This document shows positions 1 to 8,175 of a DNA stretch of 64,000 bases, piece by piece. This DNA is from DASUPK01 sp963728875 (GTDB lineage Bacteria; Actinomycetota; Thermoleophilia; Solirubrobacterales; 70-9): NCBI GenBank assembly GCA_963728875.1, contig CAVSLJ010000001.1:558001-622000 (forward strand). The letters are read 5' to 3'. Position numbers and translations under genes: made by a program. Numbering within the stretch: the first letter of the stretch is position 1; every line of letters begins with the position of its first letter. Below the pieces are notes generated by a model that was given only the letters and a program-made list of their open reading frames with translations, was not told the origin of the DNA and did not search any database.

Positions 1-19
1 CGATTGAGTCTCGGTCCAT
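1..19 (-). CDS. 5' end of a gene running off the left edge
   Basis: A possible ATG lies on the minus strand at 19-17, preceded by a purine-rich GGAGGAGGAGAG Shine-Dalgarno-like block about 4 nt upstream. Only six codons (M-D-R-D-S-I) are inside the window, so no function can be given. The call rests on the strong ribosome-binding site alone and could be chance. Confidence 0.4.
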
Positions 20-445
20 CGATCTCTCCTCCTCCGTCCCTGGCGATCTGCCGGGCGTACTAAATCACCGCTGAGGCCCGCATGCCTACCAACTTCACCG
101 CTGCCGTCCCTGGAACGCGAACTCGGCGGGTTTCTACGGTTGGTTACAACTCGCCGGGCCACCTAGGGTTTCGGTCTGGGGCGGGCGAAGGAGGAAGTCT
201 TGAAATGCCGCATCGAGCGACCATGGCTATGATCGGCTCGCCGGCCGGGGCGAGAGGCGCCGGCGGGAAGGAGGGACACGATGGCCAGGTTGGTCGTCGG
301 AGAGGAAGCGCAGGAATCGCTAATCAGAACTTGGTCAATCGCAGCGAAGCGCGCGACCATGGCCACGGACGCGGGTTGTCTGTGGTGACAAACCGGGCCT
401 TCGGGCCCATGCGGGCAATGAAGCCCGGTAATGCAAGGAGAGGAC
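20..445. other. Intergenic region upstream of the lysine-tailed secreted protein
   Basis: I see no convincing gene here. Open frames on both strands have no recognisable domain and look like chance frames in GC-rich DNA. The only local structure noticed is a 5-bp GGGCC/GGCCC hairpin closed by a TTCG tetraloop at 395-408, about 40 nt upstream of the next start. It probably lies in the 5' leader of that gene. It did not match a riboswitch I know. Confidence 0.5.
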
Positions 446-1258
446 ATGACAAGGAGCAGGAAGGTTGGCTCGCGCGGACGGCGTGTCGCCCTCGCTGGCG
501 CATTCGCCGCAGTCGCGGCGATGTCGTTCGGGGCGGCGTCCGCCAGCGCGGCGCCCAAGAGTCTCACCGTGCCCTTCGATGACGCGGCGCTGACGCTGCC
601 GATCGTGGGCACCTCGGACATATTGGATCCGCCGGCCGCAGCGAGCATCACCGGCACGGTTGATGACCCGACCGGCGCCATCACGGCCGGAGATCTAACG
701 TTCCCGGGATTCACGGGCACGGCCAGCGGCGTGCCGGTGCACGTCGACTTCGACAACACCGCCCCGATCACCGGCAATCTGAATCTGGGCAGTGGCCTGT
801 TGACGACGACCGCGAGCACCTACAAGGCCGTCGTGCAGCTCAGTCCTCCAAGCGGGACTGTCTGCACTTACGACCCGATTACGCTCACGTTCAGCACCAG
901 CGGTGGCTCACCAATCGCCGGTGCCAATTTCACGGTGGCGAACGGCGCATCGGTGTCGACCAGTCACGGCGTCCTGACCGCCAACTGGAACAACGCAACG
1001 TTCCCACCCGCGACTCCGACGCCGCCGACTGGTGACTGCTCTCTGGTCGATTCCATCGTTCACGGCGGCAACGGCCAGCTGGCACTGGGTAACGGGTTCG
1101 ATCTGACCCCGGCGACTGCGGCTCCGCCTGCGGGCGGTGGCGGCACCGTCGCTCCTCCGCCGAAGAAGAAGTGCAAGAAGGCGAAGAAGAAGAAGAAGAA
1201 GAGCGGCGCACAGACCGCGAAGAAGAAGGGCTGCAAGAAAAAGAAGAAGAAGAAGTAG
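446..1258 (+). CDS. Secreted protein with lysine-rich C-terminal tail
   Basis: About 270 residues. The start at 446 is chosen over an in-frame ATG at 431 because AAGGAGAGG sits just upstream of it. The N-terminus has basic residues, a hydrophobic stretch and an Ala-Ser-Ala-Ala type signal peptidase I site near residue 35. The middle (about 40-230) is rich in Thr, Ser, Gly, Pro and Asp and reads as an extracellular beta-rich domain of unknown family. After a Pro-rich linker the last 31 residues hold 21 lysines and two cysteines, encoded by AAG runs. Function is unknown; the polycationic tail could bind anionic wall or capsule polymers. A strong terminator follows. Confidence 0.8.
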   Translation: MTRSRKVGSRGRRVALAGAFAAVAAMSFGAASASAAPKSLTVPFDDAALTLPIVGTSDILDPPAAASITGTVDDPTGAITAGDLTFPGFTGTASGVPVHVDFDNTAPITGNLNLGSGLLTTTASTYKAVVQLSPPSGTVCTYDPITLTFSTSGGSPIAGANFTVANGASVSTSHGVLTANWNNATFPPATPTPPTGDCSLVDSIVHGGNGQLALGNGFDLTPATAAPPAGGGGTVAPPPKKKCKKAKKKKKKSGAQTAKKKGCKKKKKKK

Positions 1259-1279
1259 GACCCTTCTTCTGAATCGTTG

Positions 1280-1327
1280 CGACGACGCGCCCCGGTCTCC
1301 TCAGGAGGCCGGGGCGCTCGTCGTTTC
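1280..1327 (+). terminator. Rho-independent terminator after the lysine-tailed protein gene
   Basis: A nearly perfect GC-rich hairpin has arms of about 20 nt around a three-base loop at 1301-1303 and is followed by a short T run. It lies 21 nt after the stop codon and could also act for the convergent acyl-CoA dehydrogenase gene. Confidence 0.75.
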
Positions 1328-1339
1328 AGTGGTGCTCAG

Positions 1340-2482
1340 TCAGAGGCCGAGGGTCTTGGCGATGATGCCGCGCTGGATCTCGGAGGTGCCGCCGTAGATG
1401 GTTGAGACCAGGGTGGCGCGGACCAGGCGCTCCATGTCGTACTCGGAGGAGTAGCCGTAGCCGCCCATCATCTGCATTCCCTCGAGCGCGACGCGCTGGG
1501 CCGTCTCGGTGACGAAGAGCTTCACCATCGAGGCCTCCTTGGGGAGCATGCGGTCGGGGTCCTCGTCGTTCAGGGAGGCGACCCACCAGGTCATCAGGCG
1601 GGCGGCCTCGAGGTCGGTGGCGAGGTCGGCGAAGCGGTGCTGGAGGGCCTGGAAGGATCCGATCGGGCGCCCGAACTGCTTGCGTTCCTTGGCGTAGGCG
1701 AGGGCGTCGTCGAAGGCGCGCTGGCCGATGCCGAGCATGGTCGCGGCGAGGATGAGGCGCTCGGTGTTGAGGCCGGCCATCAGCTGGGTCCAGCCCTGGT
1801 CCTGGGCGCCGAGGAGCTGCTCGGCGGGGACCTCGCAGTCGTTGAAGTAGACGGTGTTGGTCTCGCGGCCGCCCATCGTGTCGATCGGCTGCATCTCCAT
1901 GCCGGGGGTGTCCTTGGGGACGAAGATCATCGAGAGGCCCTCGTGCTTCGACTCGCCCTTGGTGGTGCGGCAGACGACCAGGACGTGGTCGGAGATGTGG
2001 GCGTTGGAGATGAAGACCTTCTGCCCGTTGATGACGTAGCCGCCGTTGGAGCGGGCGGCCTCCGTGGAGAGGGAGCCGACGTCGGATCCGGACTCGGGCT
2101 CGGTCATGGCGATGGCCTCGACGGACCCGTTCGAGATGCCGCCGAGGACCCTCTGCTTCTGCTCGTCGGTGCCGAAGCGCCTGGTGGCGCCGGCGACGAT
2201 CAGGGTGGTGGCGTAGCCGCCGATCGGGGCCATGCCGCGGGAGGTCTCCTCCATGAAGAGGCAGGCGTCGAGCATGGTGCCGCCGGAGCCGCCGTACTCC
2301 TCGGGGATGGTGACGCCGAGCCAGCCGAGCTCGGCCATCTGGTCGAAGAGGCCCTGGTTGTGGTGGACCGTGTGGTTCTCGGTGAGCTGCTCGCGCTTCT
2401 CCTGGGTGCCGCACTCGCGGTCGCAGAAGTCGCGGATGGCGGAGACGAAGTCGAGCTGCTCGTCGGTCAGCTTGAAGTCCAT
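1340..2482 (-). CDS. Acyl-CoA dehydrogenase
   Basis: 380 residues, the usual length for a flavin acyl-CoA dehydrogenase, which oxidises acyl-CoA to trans-2-enoyl-CoA and passes electrons to ETF. The N-terminal helical domain opens with the typical MDFKLTDEQ start. The FAD/substrate middle domain has AMTEPESGSD at 125-134. The C-terminal helical domain ends with YGGTSEIQ at 363-370. The medium-chain-type catalytic Glu in YEGT is Gly364 here. Glu241 in NTERLILAA matches the alternative base of isovaleryl- and long-chain dehydrogenases. The start lies only 4 nt after the 3' end of tRNA-Thr and has no Shine-Dalgarno sequence. The substrate is unknown. Confidence 0.92.
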   Translation of the reverse strand: MDFKLTDEQLDFVSAIRDFCDRECGTQEKREQLTENHTVHHNQGLFDQMAELGWLGVTIPEEYGGSGGTMLDACLFMEETSRGMAPIGGYATTLIVAGATRRFGTDEQKQRVLGGISNGSVEAIAMTEPESGSDVGSLSTEAARSNGGYVINGQKVFISNAHISDHVLVVCRTTKGESKHEGLSMIFVPKDTPGMEMQPIDTMGGRETNTVYFNDCEVPAEQLLGAQDQGWTQLMAGLNTERLILAATMLGIGQRAFDDALAYAKERKQFGRPIGSFQALQHRFADLATDLEAARLMTWWVASLNDEDPDRMLPKEASMVKLFVTETAQRVALEGMQMMGGYGYSSEYDMERLVRATLVSTIYGGTSEIQRGIIAKTLGL

Positions 2483-2486
2483 GAAG

Positions 2487-2559
<73 letters not shown>

Positions 2560-2568
2560 GGGCGCCTC

Positions 2569-2574
2569 ACTGTA
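2569..2574 (-). promoter_or_regulatory. Putative -10 element for tRNA-Thr and the acyl-CoA dehydrogenase
   Basis: On the minus strand the hexamer TACAGT ends 9 nt before the first base of the tRNA. This is the spacing expected if transcription starts at or just before the mature 5' end. It sits between the SDR stop codon and the tRNA. No clear -35 was seen. Confidence 0.45.
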
Positions 2575-2584
2575 CCGAGGGGAC

Positions 2585-3295
2585 TCAGGGATGGAGGGAG
2601 AGGCGCTGGCCGTTCATGCGGCGGGCCGCGTCGGAGCAGAGGAAGGCGATGGCGTCGGCCAGGTCCTCGGCGGGAGTGAAGTTGGGGCGCTCGGTCTCGG
2701 GTGACTCTTCGCGCATGGCGGGGGTCTCGATGGCGTTGACGACGATGATGTTGGCGGTGGCGGGGGTGTCGTCGAAGGAGTCGGCGAGGGCGAGGGTCCA
2801 GGCCTCGGCGGCGGCCTTCGCGGAGGCGTAGGCGGCGTTGGTGTTCTCGGGGTTCTGGGCCGCGGCGGCGGAGACGAGGACGAAGCGGCCGTGGGAGCTC
2901 CTGGTCAGGGCCGGGTGGAAGGCGCGGGTGGCGAGTTGGAGGGTGCGGACCAGGAGGTCGTGGAGGAACTCGTAGTCGGCGAGGTCGAAGGTGTGGATGG
3001 GGTCACCGCCGCGGTAGCCGCCGACGAGGTGGATGAGGCCGTCGATCCGGCCGAAGCGCTGCTCGATCGAGGCGGCCCAGTCGCTGGCGGCGGATTCGTC
3101 GAGGAGGTCCACCGCCTGCGGGTCGACGCGGTCGTCGGGGAGGCCCGTGTCCCGGGCGACGGAGTCGGCGATCTCCTGGCTGCGATCGGCAAGGGAGAGG
3201 GAGGCGCCGGCCCCGGCGAGGCGGCTGGCGACGATGGGGCCGAGGCCGCCGCCGGCTCCGGCGATGGCGATGACCCTTCCGTCGAGGTCGGTCAT
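2585..3295 (-). CDS. SDR-family NAD(P)-dependent oxidoreductase
   Basis: 236 residues, a classical short-chain dehydrogenase/reductase. The Rossmann glycine motif GAGGGLG is at 13-19, the catalytic Ser at about 142 (VLVSAA), and the Tyr156-x3-Lys160 pair in YASAK. The usual NNAG motif is replaced by LVGGY. Start 3295 is preferred to the upstream in-frame start at 3418 because the family begins here (MTDLDGRVIAIAGAG) and a TAGCGT -10-like hexamer ends 7 nt upstream, fitting a leaderless mRNA. The substrate cannot be told. tRNA-Thr lies 25 nt downstream on the same strand. Confidence 0.88.
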   Translation of the reverse strand: MTDLDGRVIAIAGAGGGLGPIVASRLAGAGASLSLADRSQEIADSVARDTGLPDDRVDPQAVDLLDESAASDWAASIEQRFGRIDGLIHLVGGYRGGDPIHTFDLADYEFLHDLLVRTLQLATRAFHPALTRSSHGRFVLVSAAAAQNPENTNAAYASAKAAAEAWTLALADSFDDTPATANIIVVNAIETPAMREESPETERPNFTPAEDLADAIAFLCSDAARRMNGQRLSLHP

Positions 3296-3399
3296 GGCGA
3301 GGACGCTATCCGGCGGCGCATGAGTCTGCTGACTCTTCCGACACAGATTTGTTTCAGTCAGCGCGCCCTTCGCGAATTGGGCAGCCCTAGGTTCCTGCC

Positions 3400-3806
3400 A
3401 TGACGAAGTTGAAACCACGAGAGCAGGGGGGACATCGGGGAGCTATCGGCGATGGAGTGGCTTGCCAGCAAGGAAGCACACATCTACGTTCCGGTCGGGC
3501 ACAGTCCAGACATAGACGTGATCGCAGAGATCGAGGGAGTTGTTCTGCGAATTGAGGTGAAGACCGCCACGCACACCAAGTCCATGGGCAAGTGGCAGGT
3601 CCACCTATCGACCCGCGGCGGCAATCAAAGCTGGAGCGGTCGTCAAGCACTTCGAGTGAGACAGGTGTGACTTTCTCTTTGCCCACGTGGGCGATGGGCG
3701 GAGGTGGTTCATTCCATCGGGCGCCATCGATGGCCGCACAGCTTTGGTTCTAGGGGGCGAGAAGCACGCCGAATACGAGGTGGAGAGCGGGCGACCGTTG
3801 ACGGAC
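3400..3806 (+). pseudogene. Decayed PD-(D/E)XK endonuclease of the group I intron type
   Basis: The pieces together resemble the family named after intron endonuclease I-Ssp6803I. An ATG at 3400 gives MTKLKPREQG, then the frame slips by one in a G6 run at 3426-3431 into GDIGELSAMEWLA. This continues through PDIDVIAE and IEVKT (putative catalytic Asp and Glu-x-Lys) to TRGGNQSW. A second frame change near 3638 leads to VVKHFE, then an in-frame TGA at 3657, then CDFLFAHVGDGRRWFIPSG and LGGEKHAEYEVESG. Two frameshifts and one nonsense codon make function unlikely. Indels at G runs could be sequencing errors, but the TGA is not a homopolymer error. Family placement is from memory of its motifs. 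Confidence 0.7.
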
Positions 3807-3828
3807 GCTGTCAAATCGGCGCTACTAA
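3798..3828 (+). promoter_or_regulatory. Putative promoter of tRNA-Tyr
   Basis: TTGACG at 3798-3803 and TACTAA at 3823-3828 form a plausible -35/-10 pair with a rather long 19-bp spacer. The -10 ends 13 nt before the mature tRNA 5' end. Confidence 0.45.
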
Positions 3829-3841
3829 ACTCAACGCCGCC

Positions 3842-3924
3842 GGGGGAGTATCCAAGCGGACAACGGATCGCGGCTGTAAACCGCGCGGCTTACGCCTTCA
3901 GAGGTTCGAATCCTCTCTCCCCCA
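3842..3924 (+). tRNA. tRNA-Tyr (anticodon GTA)
   Basis: An 83-nt class II tRNA. Acceptor GGGGGAG/CTCCCCC, anticodon stem CGCGG/CCGCG with loop CTGTAAA (anticodon GTA), a long variable arm with a GGC/GCC stem as expected for bacterial tRNA-Tyr, T arm AGAGG-TTCGAAT-CCTCT, and discriminator A. CCA is not encoded. One reading frame stays open from the decayed endonuclease through the tRNA into the AbrB-like frame, which is probably coincidence. Confidence 0.96.
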
Positions 3925-3989
3925 TCTCCTCGTCGCGCCGAGTCAAGCCGACAAACCGCGAGCGAAAGCCCAGCCAACACGGTTACGCC

Positions 3990-4151
3990 CTGATCAACCA
4001 GAAACGTCGGGTCACAATTCCGCAGCGACCGTTCTTCGAGGCCGGCTTCGAGAACGCCGGCAGAGTCAGGGTGCGCGCAGTCGGTCCCGGCCGCATCCTG
4101 ATCGAGCAGATTGAGTTGCCGAACTGGGCTGAAGGCGCGGACGGTTCGTAG
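3990..4151 (+). CDS. Small AbrB/SpoVT-like DNA-binding protein, start uncertain
   Basis: The frame encodes a swapped-hairpin AbrB-type domain: KRRVTIPQRPFFEAG followed by GRVRVRAVGPGRILIEQIE, like MazE antitoxins and transition-state regulators. No ATG, GTG or TTG lies in frame between the tRNA-Tyr and the domain. The only nearby candidate is CTG at 3990, giving about 53 residues beginning just before the domain. It may be a real gene with a rare start or a remnant that has lost its start. No toxin partner is seen next to it. Confidence 0.45.
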   Translation: MINQKRRVTIPQRPFFEAGFENAGRVRVRAVGPGRILIEQIELPNWAEGADGS

Positions 4152-4318
4152 CGAGGAGCCCACAGCCGGCGGGCCGGACGCCTCTCCCCCGGACCCGAGG
4201 GTTGGTCTTCTCACCCGAGGCAGGAACCGCGCAAGCGGTGAAAGCTGCCGGGGTCCGGCCCAACCGGCTATCGCGATTGCAGCCCCTTTCTAGCCGCGCA
4301 CGGTCGCGGACAAACACG

Positions 4319-5052
4319 TCAAGCCGTCCGCCGCCTCAGCGTGACCGCCCCGAGAACCAGCGCGATCAGTGTCGCGCCGATCACCACCCCGATGTCGAGA
4401 ACCAGCCGTCCCTCGAACGCGTCGCCGGCCGCCACCCGCGAAAGCGCGTCATACGCGTAGGTGAAGGGCAGCACCCCGGCGAGCGTGTCCAGCCAATCCG
4501 ACATCTCGCTGCGCGGGACCAGCAGGCCACAGAGCAGGATCTGGGGCAGGATGAACGCCGGCATGAACTGCACCGCCTGGAATTCGGTCCGCGCGAACGC
4601 GCTGGTGAACAGCCCCAGCGACATTCCCAGCACCGCGTTCGCGATCGCCAGCATCGCCACCCAGAACCCAGACCCCGCCGTCGTCAGGTCGAGCACCGAA
4701 TAGGCGAACGTGGTCGTCACCGCCGCCTGCAGGGCGGCGAGCAGCGCGAACGCGATCCCGTATCCCACCAGCAGGTCGAGCTTGGAGAGCGGCATCGTCA
4801 TCAGCCGCTCCAGCGTCCCCGTCGTCCGTTCCCGCAACATCGTGATCGACGTGATCAGGAACATCATGATCAGCGGGAACAGCCCCAGCATCGGCGGCCC
4901 GATCCGCTCGAACGTCCCCGGCTGGCCCTCGAACATGTACTTGACCAGGGTCATCAGCACGCACGGCACCACCAGCACCATCGCGATCGTCCGCGGGTCC
5001 CGCCGCAGCTGTCGCAGAACGCGTCCCGCGACGGCCAGCGTGCACCGCGGGC

Positions 5053-5056
<4 letters not shown>
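4319..5056 (-). CDS. ABC-2 type transporter permease (DrrB-like)
   Basis: 245 residues with about six membrane segments (near 23-42, 56-74, 98-122, 130-155, 166-183 and 222-242). The loop RERTTGTLERLMTMPLSK is typical of ABC-2 permeases of drug and lipid exporters. The start at 5056 overlaps the ATPase stop by 4 nt (ATGA), so the two are translationally coupled and form one exporter. The substrate is unknown. Confidence 0.88.
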
Positions 5057-5775
<719 letters not shown>

Positions 5776-5785
5776 ACTATGAGGC

Positions 5786-6907
5786 TCAGCCCAGGCCGCG
5801 CAGGCACTGCGACTCCGGCATCGCCTTGAGCCGCTTCAGCGTGTTGTTCTCGATCTGCCGGATCCGCTCGCGCGTCACGCCGAACGCGTCCCCGACCTCC
5901 TCGAGCGTCATCGGGTGTCGGCCGTTCAGTCCGTAGCGCAGCTCGAGCACCTCGCGGTCCCGGCTCGGCAGCGCGGCCAGCGCCCGCTGCACGTCCTCCC
6001 GCTGCAGGTTGTCCGAGGCCGTCTCGAAAGGCGTCTCGGTCTGCTCATCCGCCACGAAGTCACCCAGCTCCGAATCGTCCTCGTCCCCCACCGGCTTCTC
6101 CAGCGAGACCGGCATCTGGCTGACCCGCAGCACCTCGCGGACGTCCCGCGCGGTCCAGCCCAGCTCGGCCCCGATCTCATGCGGCTCCGGCTCCCGCCCA
6201 AGCCGCTGCACCAGGCCTCGCTCCACGTGCACCACCCGGTTCAGCTTCTCCACCATGTGAACCGGGATCCGAATCGTCCTCGACTTGTCCGCCAGCGCCC
6301 GCGTCACCGCCTGCCGGATCCACCACGTGGCGTAGGTCGAGAACTTGTACCCGCGCCGGTAGTCGAACTTCTCGACGGCGCGAATCAGGCCGAGCGACCC
6401 CTCCTGAATCAGATCGAGGAAGCTCAGGCCGCGCCCGAGATAGGACTTCGCGATCGAAACGACCAGGCGCAGGTTCGCCTCCACCATGTGCCGCTTCGCC
6501 GCCATGTCGCCCCGCTCGATCCTCTTCGCGAGCTCGACCTCCTCCTGCGCCGTGAGCAGATCGACGCTCCCGATCGAGCGCAGATAGAGCCGCAGGCAAT
6601 CCAGGCTCGGCTCCACGGTGAGATCCAGCTCCTGGCTCTTGCCGTTCCCGTTGGACGACCCCTCGCCCTTGCTCTCCTTGTACGCGGTGACGCCGTCCGC
6701 GGCGATCACGTCCACGCCCTGCTCGACGAGATGACTGTGCAGCTCGGAGACCTGCTCCTTGGTCACCTCGACCTCCTCCAGCGTCGAGGCGATCTCCTCG
6801 AAGGTCAGATAGCCCCGCTCCGTCCCGGTTGCGATCAGCCCGCGCAGCTCGTCGCTGCCCTCAAAGGGCCGATCCTCGGCCACCACGGCCTGGCGAATGG
6901 ACGCCAT
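5786..6907 (-). CDS. sigA: RNA polymerase sigma factor, SigA/RpoD group
   Basis: 373 residues with all sigma-70 regions in order. A short region 1.1-like N-terminus (about 15-70) and a low-complexity linker are followed by region 1.2 (DCLRLYLRSIGSVDLLTAQEE). Region 2 has the core-binding and -10 motifs (NLRLVVSIAKSYLGRGLSFLD, STYATWWIRQAV). Region 3 contains PVHMVEKLNRV. Region 4 carries LPSRDREVLELRYGL and the -35 helix VTRERIRQIE. This composition fits the primary or a primary-like sigma factor. It has a good Shine-Dalgarno sequence (GGAGAAGGAGAGG) and a TATACT -10 candidate upstream. Confidence 0.93.
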   Translation of the reverse strand: MASIRQAVVAEDRPFEGSDELRGLIATGTERGYLTFEEIASTLEEVEVTKEQVSELHSHLVEQGVDVIAADGVTAYKESKGEGSSNGNGKSQELDLTVEPSLDCLRLYLRSIGSVDLLTAQEEVELAKRIERGDMAAKRHMVEANLRLVVSIAKSYLGRGLSFLDLIQEGSLGLIRAVEKFDYRRGYKFSTYATWWIRQAVTRALADKSRTIRIPVHMVEKLNRVVHVERGLVQRLGREPEPHEIGAELGWTARDVREVLRVSQMPVSLEKPVGDEDDSELGDFVADEQTETPFETASDNLQREDVQRALAALPSRDREVLELRYGLNGRHPMTLEEVGDAFGVTRERIRQIENNTLKRLKAMPESQCLRGLG

Positions 6908-6988
6908 ATTCCCTCTCCTTCTCCCGGCATCTCCCGGACTGCCCGCTCTTCTCCCCTAAAAGAAGACCGAACCCAAAAAGCGAGCGGG

Positions 6989-6994
6989 AGTATA
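6989..6994 (-). promoter_or_regulatory. Putative -10 element of the sigma factor gene
   Basis: On the minus strand TATACT, one base from the consensus TATAAT, lies about 80 nt upstream of the sigma-factor ATG. It leaves a leader that contains the Shine-Dalgarno sequence. No consensus -35 is visible at 16-18 bp. Confidence 0.45.
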
Positions 6995-7074
6995 GGCGCG
7001 CTTCGGGCGATTGTTTGACTCACTTTTCGGGCATTTTGCGAACCCCCGCGACACCGGCCCGGCATACTTGATCA

Positions 7075-8133
7075 ATGGCCGACTCGATCCAGACCATCAG
7101 CCCAGCGACCCGCGACGCCCAGGCCGAGATGCCGGCCACGAGGGTCAGCCTCTCCCGCGTCGGCGTCGTCGGCGTCGAGAAGATCATCCGCGTCTGCGGA
7201 ACCCAGAACGGCGGTGATGCGAGTGACGAATCCCTCTACCACGCCGACCTCGAGTGCTTCGTCGACCTCAACCCCGAGCAGGCGGGCGTCCACATGTCCC
7301 GCTTCGAGGAGGTCGTCAACGAGGCCATCGACACCGTCGTGCTCGGCGAGGCCCTCCGGGCCGAGGGCCTGGCCGCGCACATCGCCGAGCAGGTCCGCGA
7401 GCGCCAGGGCGGCATCCGCGCCGAGGTGAAGATCGCCGCCCGCTATCCCGAGACCGTCCCGGCCCCCGTCTCCGGCCTTCCCACCCAGGAGCTCTACACC
7501 CTCTTCGGCACGGCCGTCTCCTCCGACCGCGGCACCCGCACCCTGATCGGCGTCGAGGCACAGGGCATGACGGCCTGCCCCTGCGCCCAGGGCCTGGTCG
7601 AGGACGGCGCGCGCGAGCGCCTGGTGGACGAGGGCTTCAGCCCCGAGGACATCGACCGCATCGTCGACGCGGTCCCCCTCGCCACCCACAACCAGCGCGG
7701 CATCGGGACCCTCTACATCGGCACCCCCGAGGACTCCGGCGTGGACATCGACGCCCGCCGCCTGCTCCGCATCGTCGAGACCTCGATGTCGAGCGAGATC
7801 TACGAGCTGATGAAGCGAGCGGACGAGCGAGCCGTCGTGGAGAAGGCGCACGCCAACCCCCGGTTCGTCGAGGACTGCGTGCGCGAGATGATCCGCCAGG
7901 TGACCGAGGCATTCCCCGAGCTCCGGGACGGCGCCTTCGTCCACGCGCGCCAGGAGAACCTGGAGACGATCCACCGCCACAACGTGGTCGCCGAGCGCTA
8001 CGGACTGCTCTCCGAGATCGTCAGCGAGCTGGAGAGCGGCACCCACTCCCGCCACCACGTCACGATGCGGGAGTGGCTGGAGGCCCCGGCTAGCGGCCAC
8101 CAGGCCGCTCCACTTCCGGAGCGGAGCGCGTAG
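7075..8133 (+). CDS. mptA: GTP cyclohydrolase, MptA/FolE2 family
   Basis: 352 residues of the GTP cyclohydrolase family that is distinct from FolE, opening the GTP ring for pterin/folate synthesis. The metal/active-site segment reads GMTACPCAQ (Cys168, Cys170), which resembles archaeal MptA more than the CPCS motif of bacterial FolE2. MptA makes 7,8-dihydroneopterin 2',3'-cyclic phosphate. Other conserved parts are LSRVGVVGVEK near the N-terminus and ATHNQRGIGTL near 207. The start lacks a Shine-Dalgarno sequence and has CATACT ending 6 nt upstream, so it is probably leaderless. Confidence 0.88.
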   Translation: MADSIQTISPATRDAQAEMPATRVSLSRVGVVGVEKIIRVCGTQNGGDASDESLYHADLECFVDLNPEQAGVHMSRFEEVVNEAIDTVVLGEALRAEGLAAHIAEQVRERQGGIRAEVKIAARYPETVPAPVSGLPTQELYTLFGTAVSSDRGTRTLIGVEAQGMTACPCAQGLVEDGARERLVDEGFSPEDIDRIVDAVPLATHNQRGIGTLYIGTPEDSGVDIDARRLLRIVETSMSSEIYELMKRADERAVVEKAHANPRFVEDCVREMIRQVTEAFPELRDGAFVHARQENLETIHRHNVVAERYGLLSEIVSELESGTHSRHHVTMREWLEAPASGHQAAPLPERSA

Positions 8134-8153
8134 CGCGCAGCGACTTGTGTGGG

Positions 8154-8171
8154 GCGGCCGCTCGTGGCCGC
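8154..8171. terminator. Hairpin between convergent mptA and pgsA
   Basis: GCGGCC and GGCCGC form a 6-bp stem around a 6-nt loop in the 42-nt gap between the two convergent genes. There is no T run, so terminator activity is uncertain. Confidence 0.35.
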
Positions 8172-8175
8172 GACC

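Noticed and set aside
389..445. Leader of the 446 gene as a c-di-GMP riboswitch
   Set aside because: Only a TTCG hairpin and a GCCCGG-like element are present; the conserved core sequences of the GEMM riboswitch are absent.
163..819. 218-residue minus-strand frame at the left edge
   Set aside because: Overlaps the secreted protein gene, which has a ribosome-binding site and signal peptide; no domain or start signal seen in this frame.
1168..1256. AAG-rich tract as a tandem repeat or CRISPR-like array
   Set aside because: It is the in-frame lysine tail of a coding sequence, has no regular unit with spacers, and is explained by the protein.
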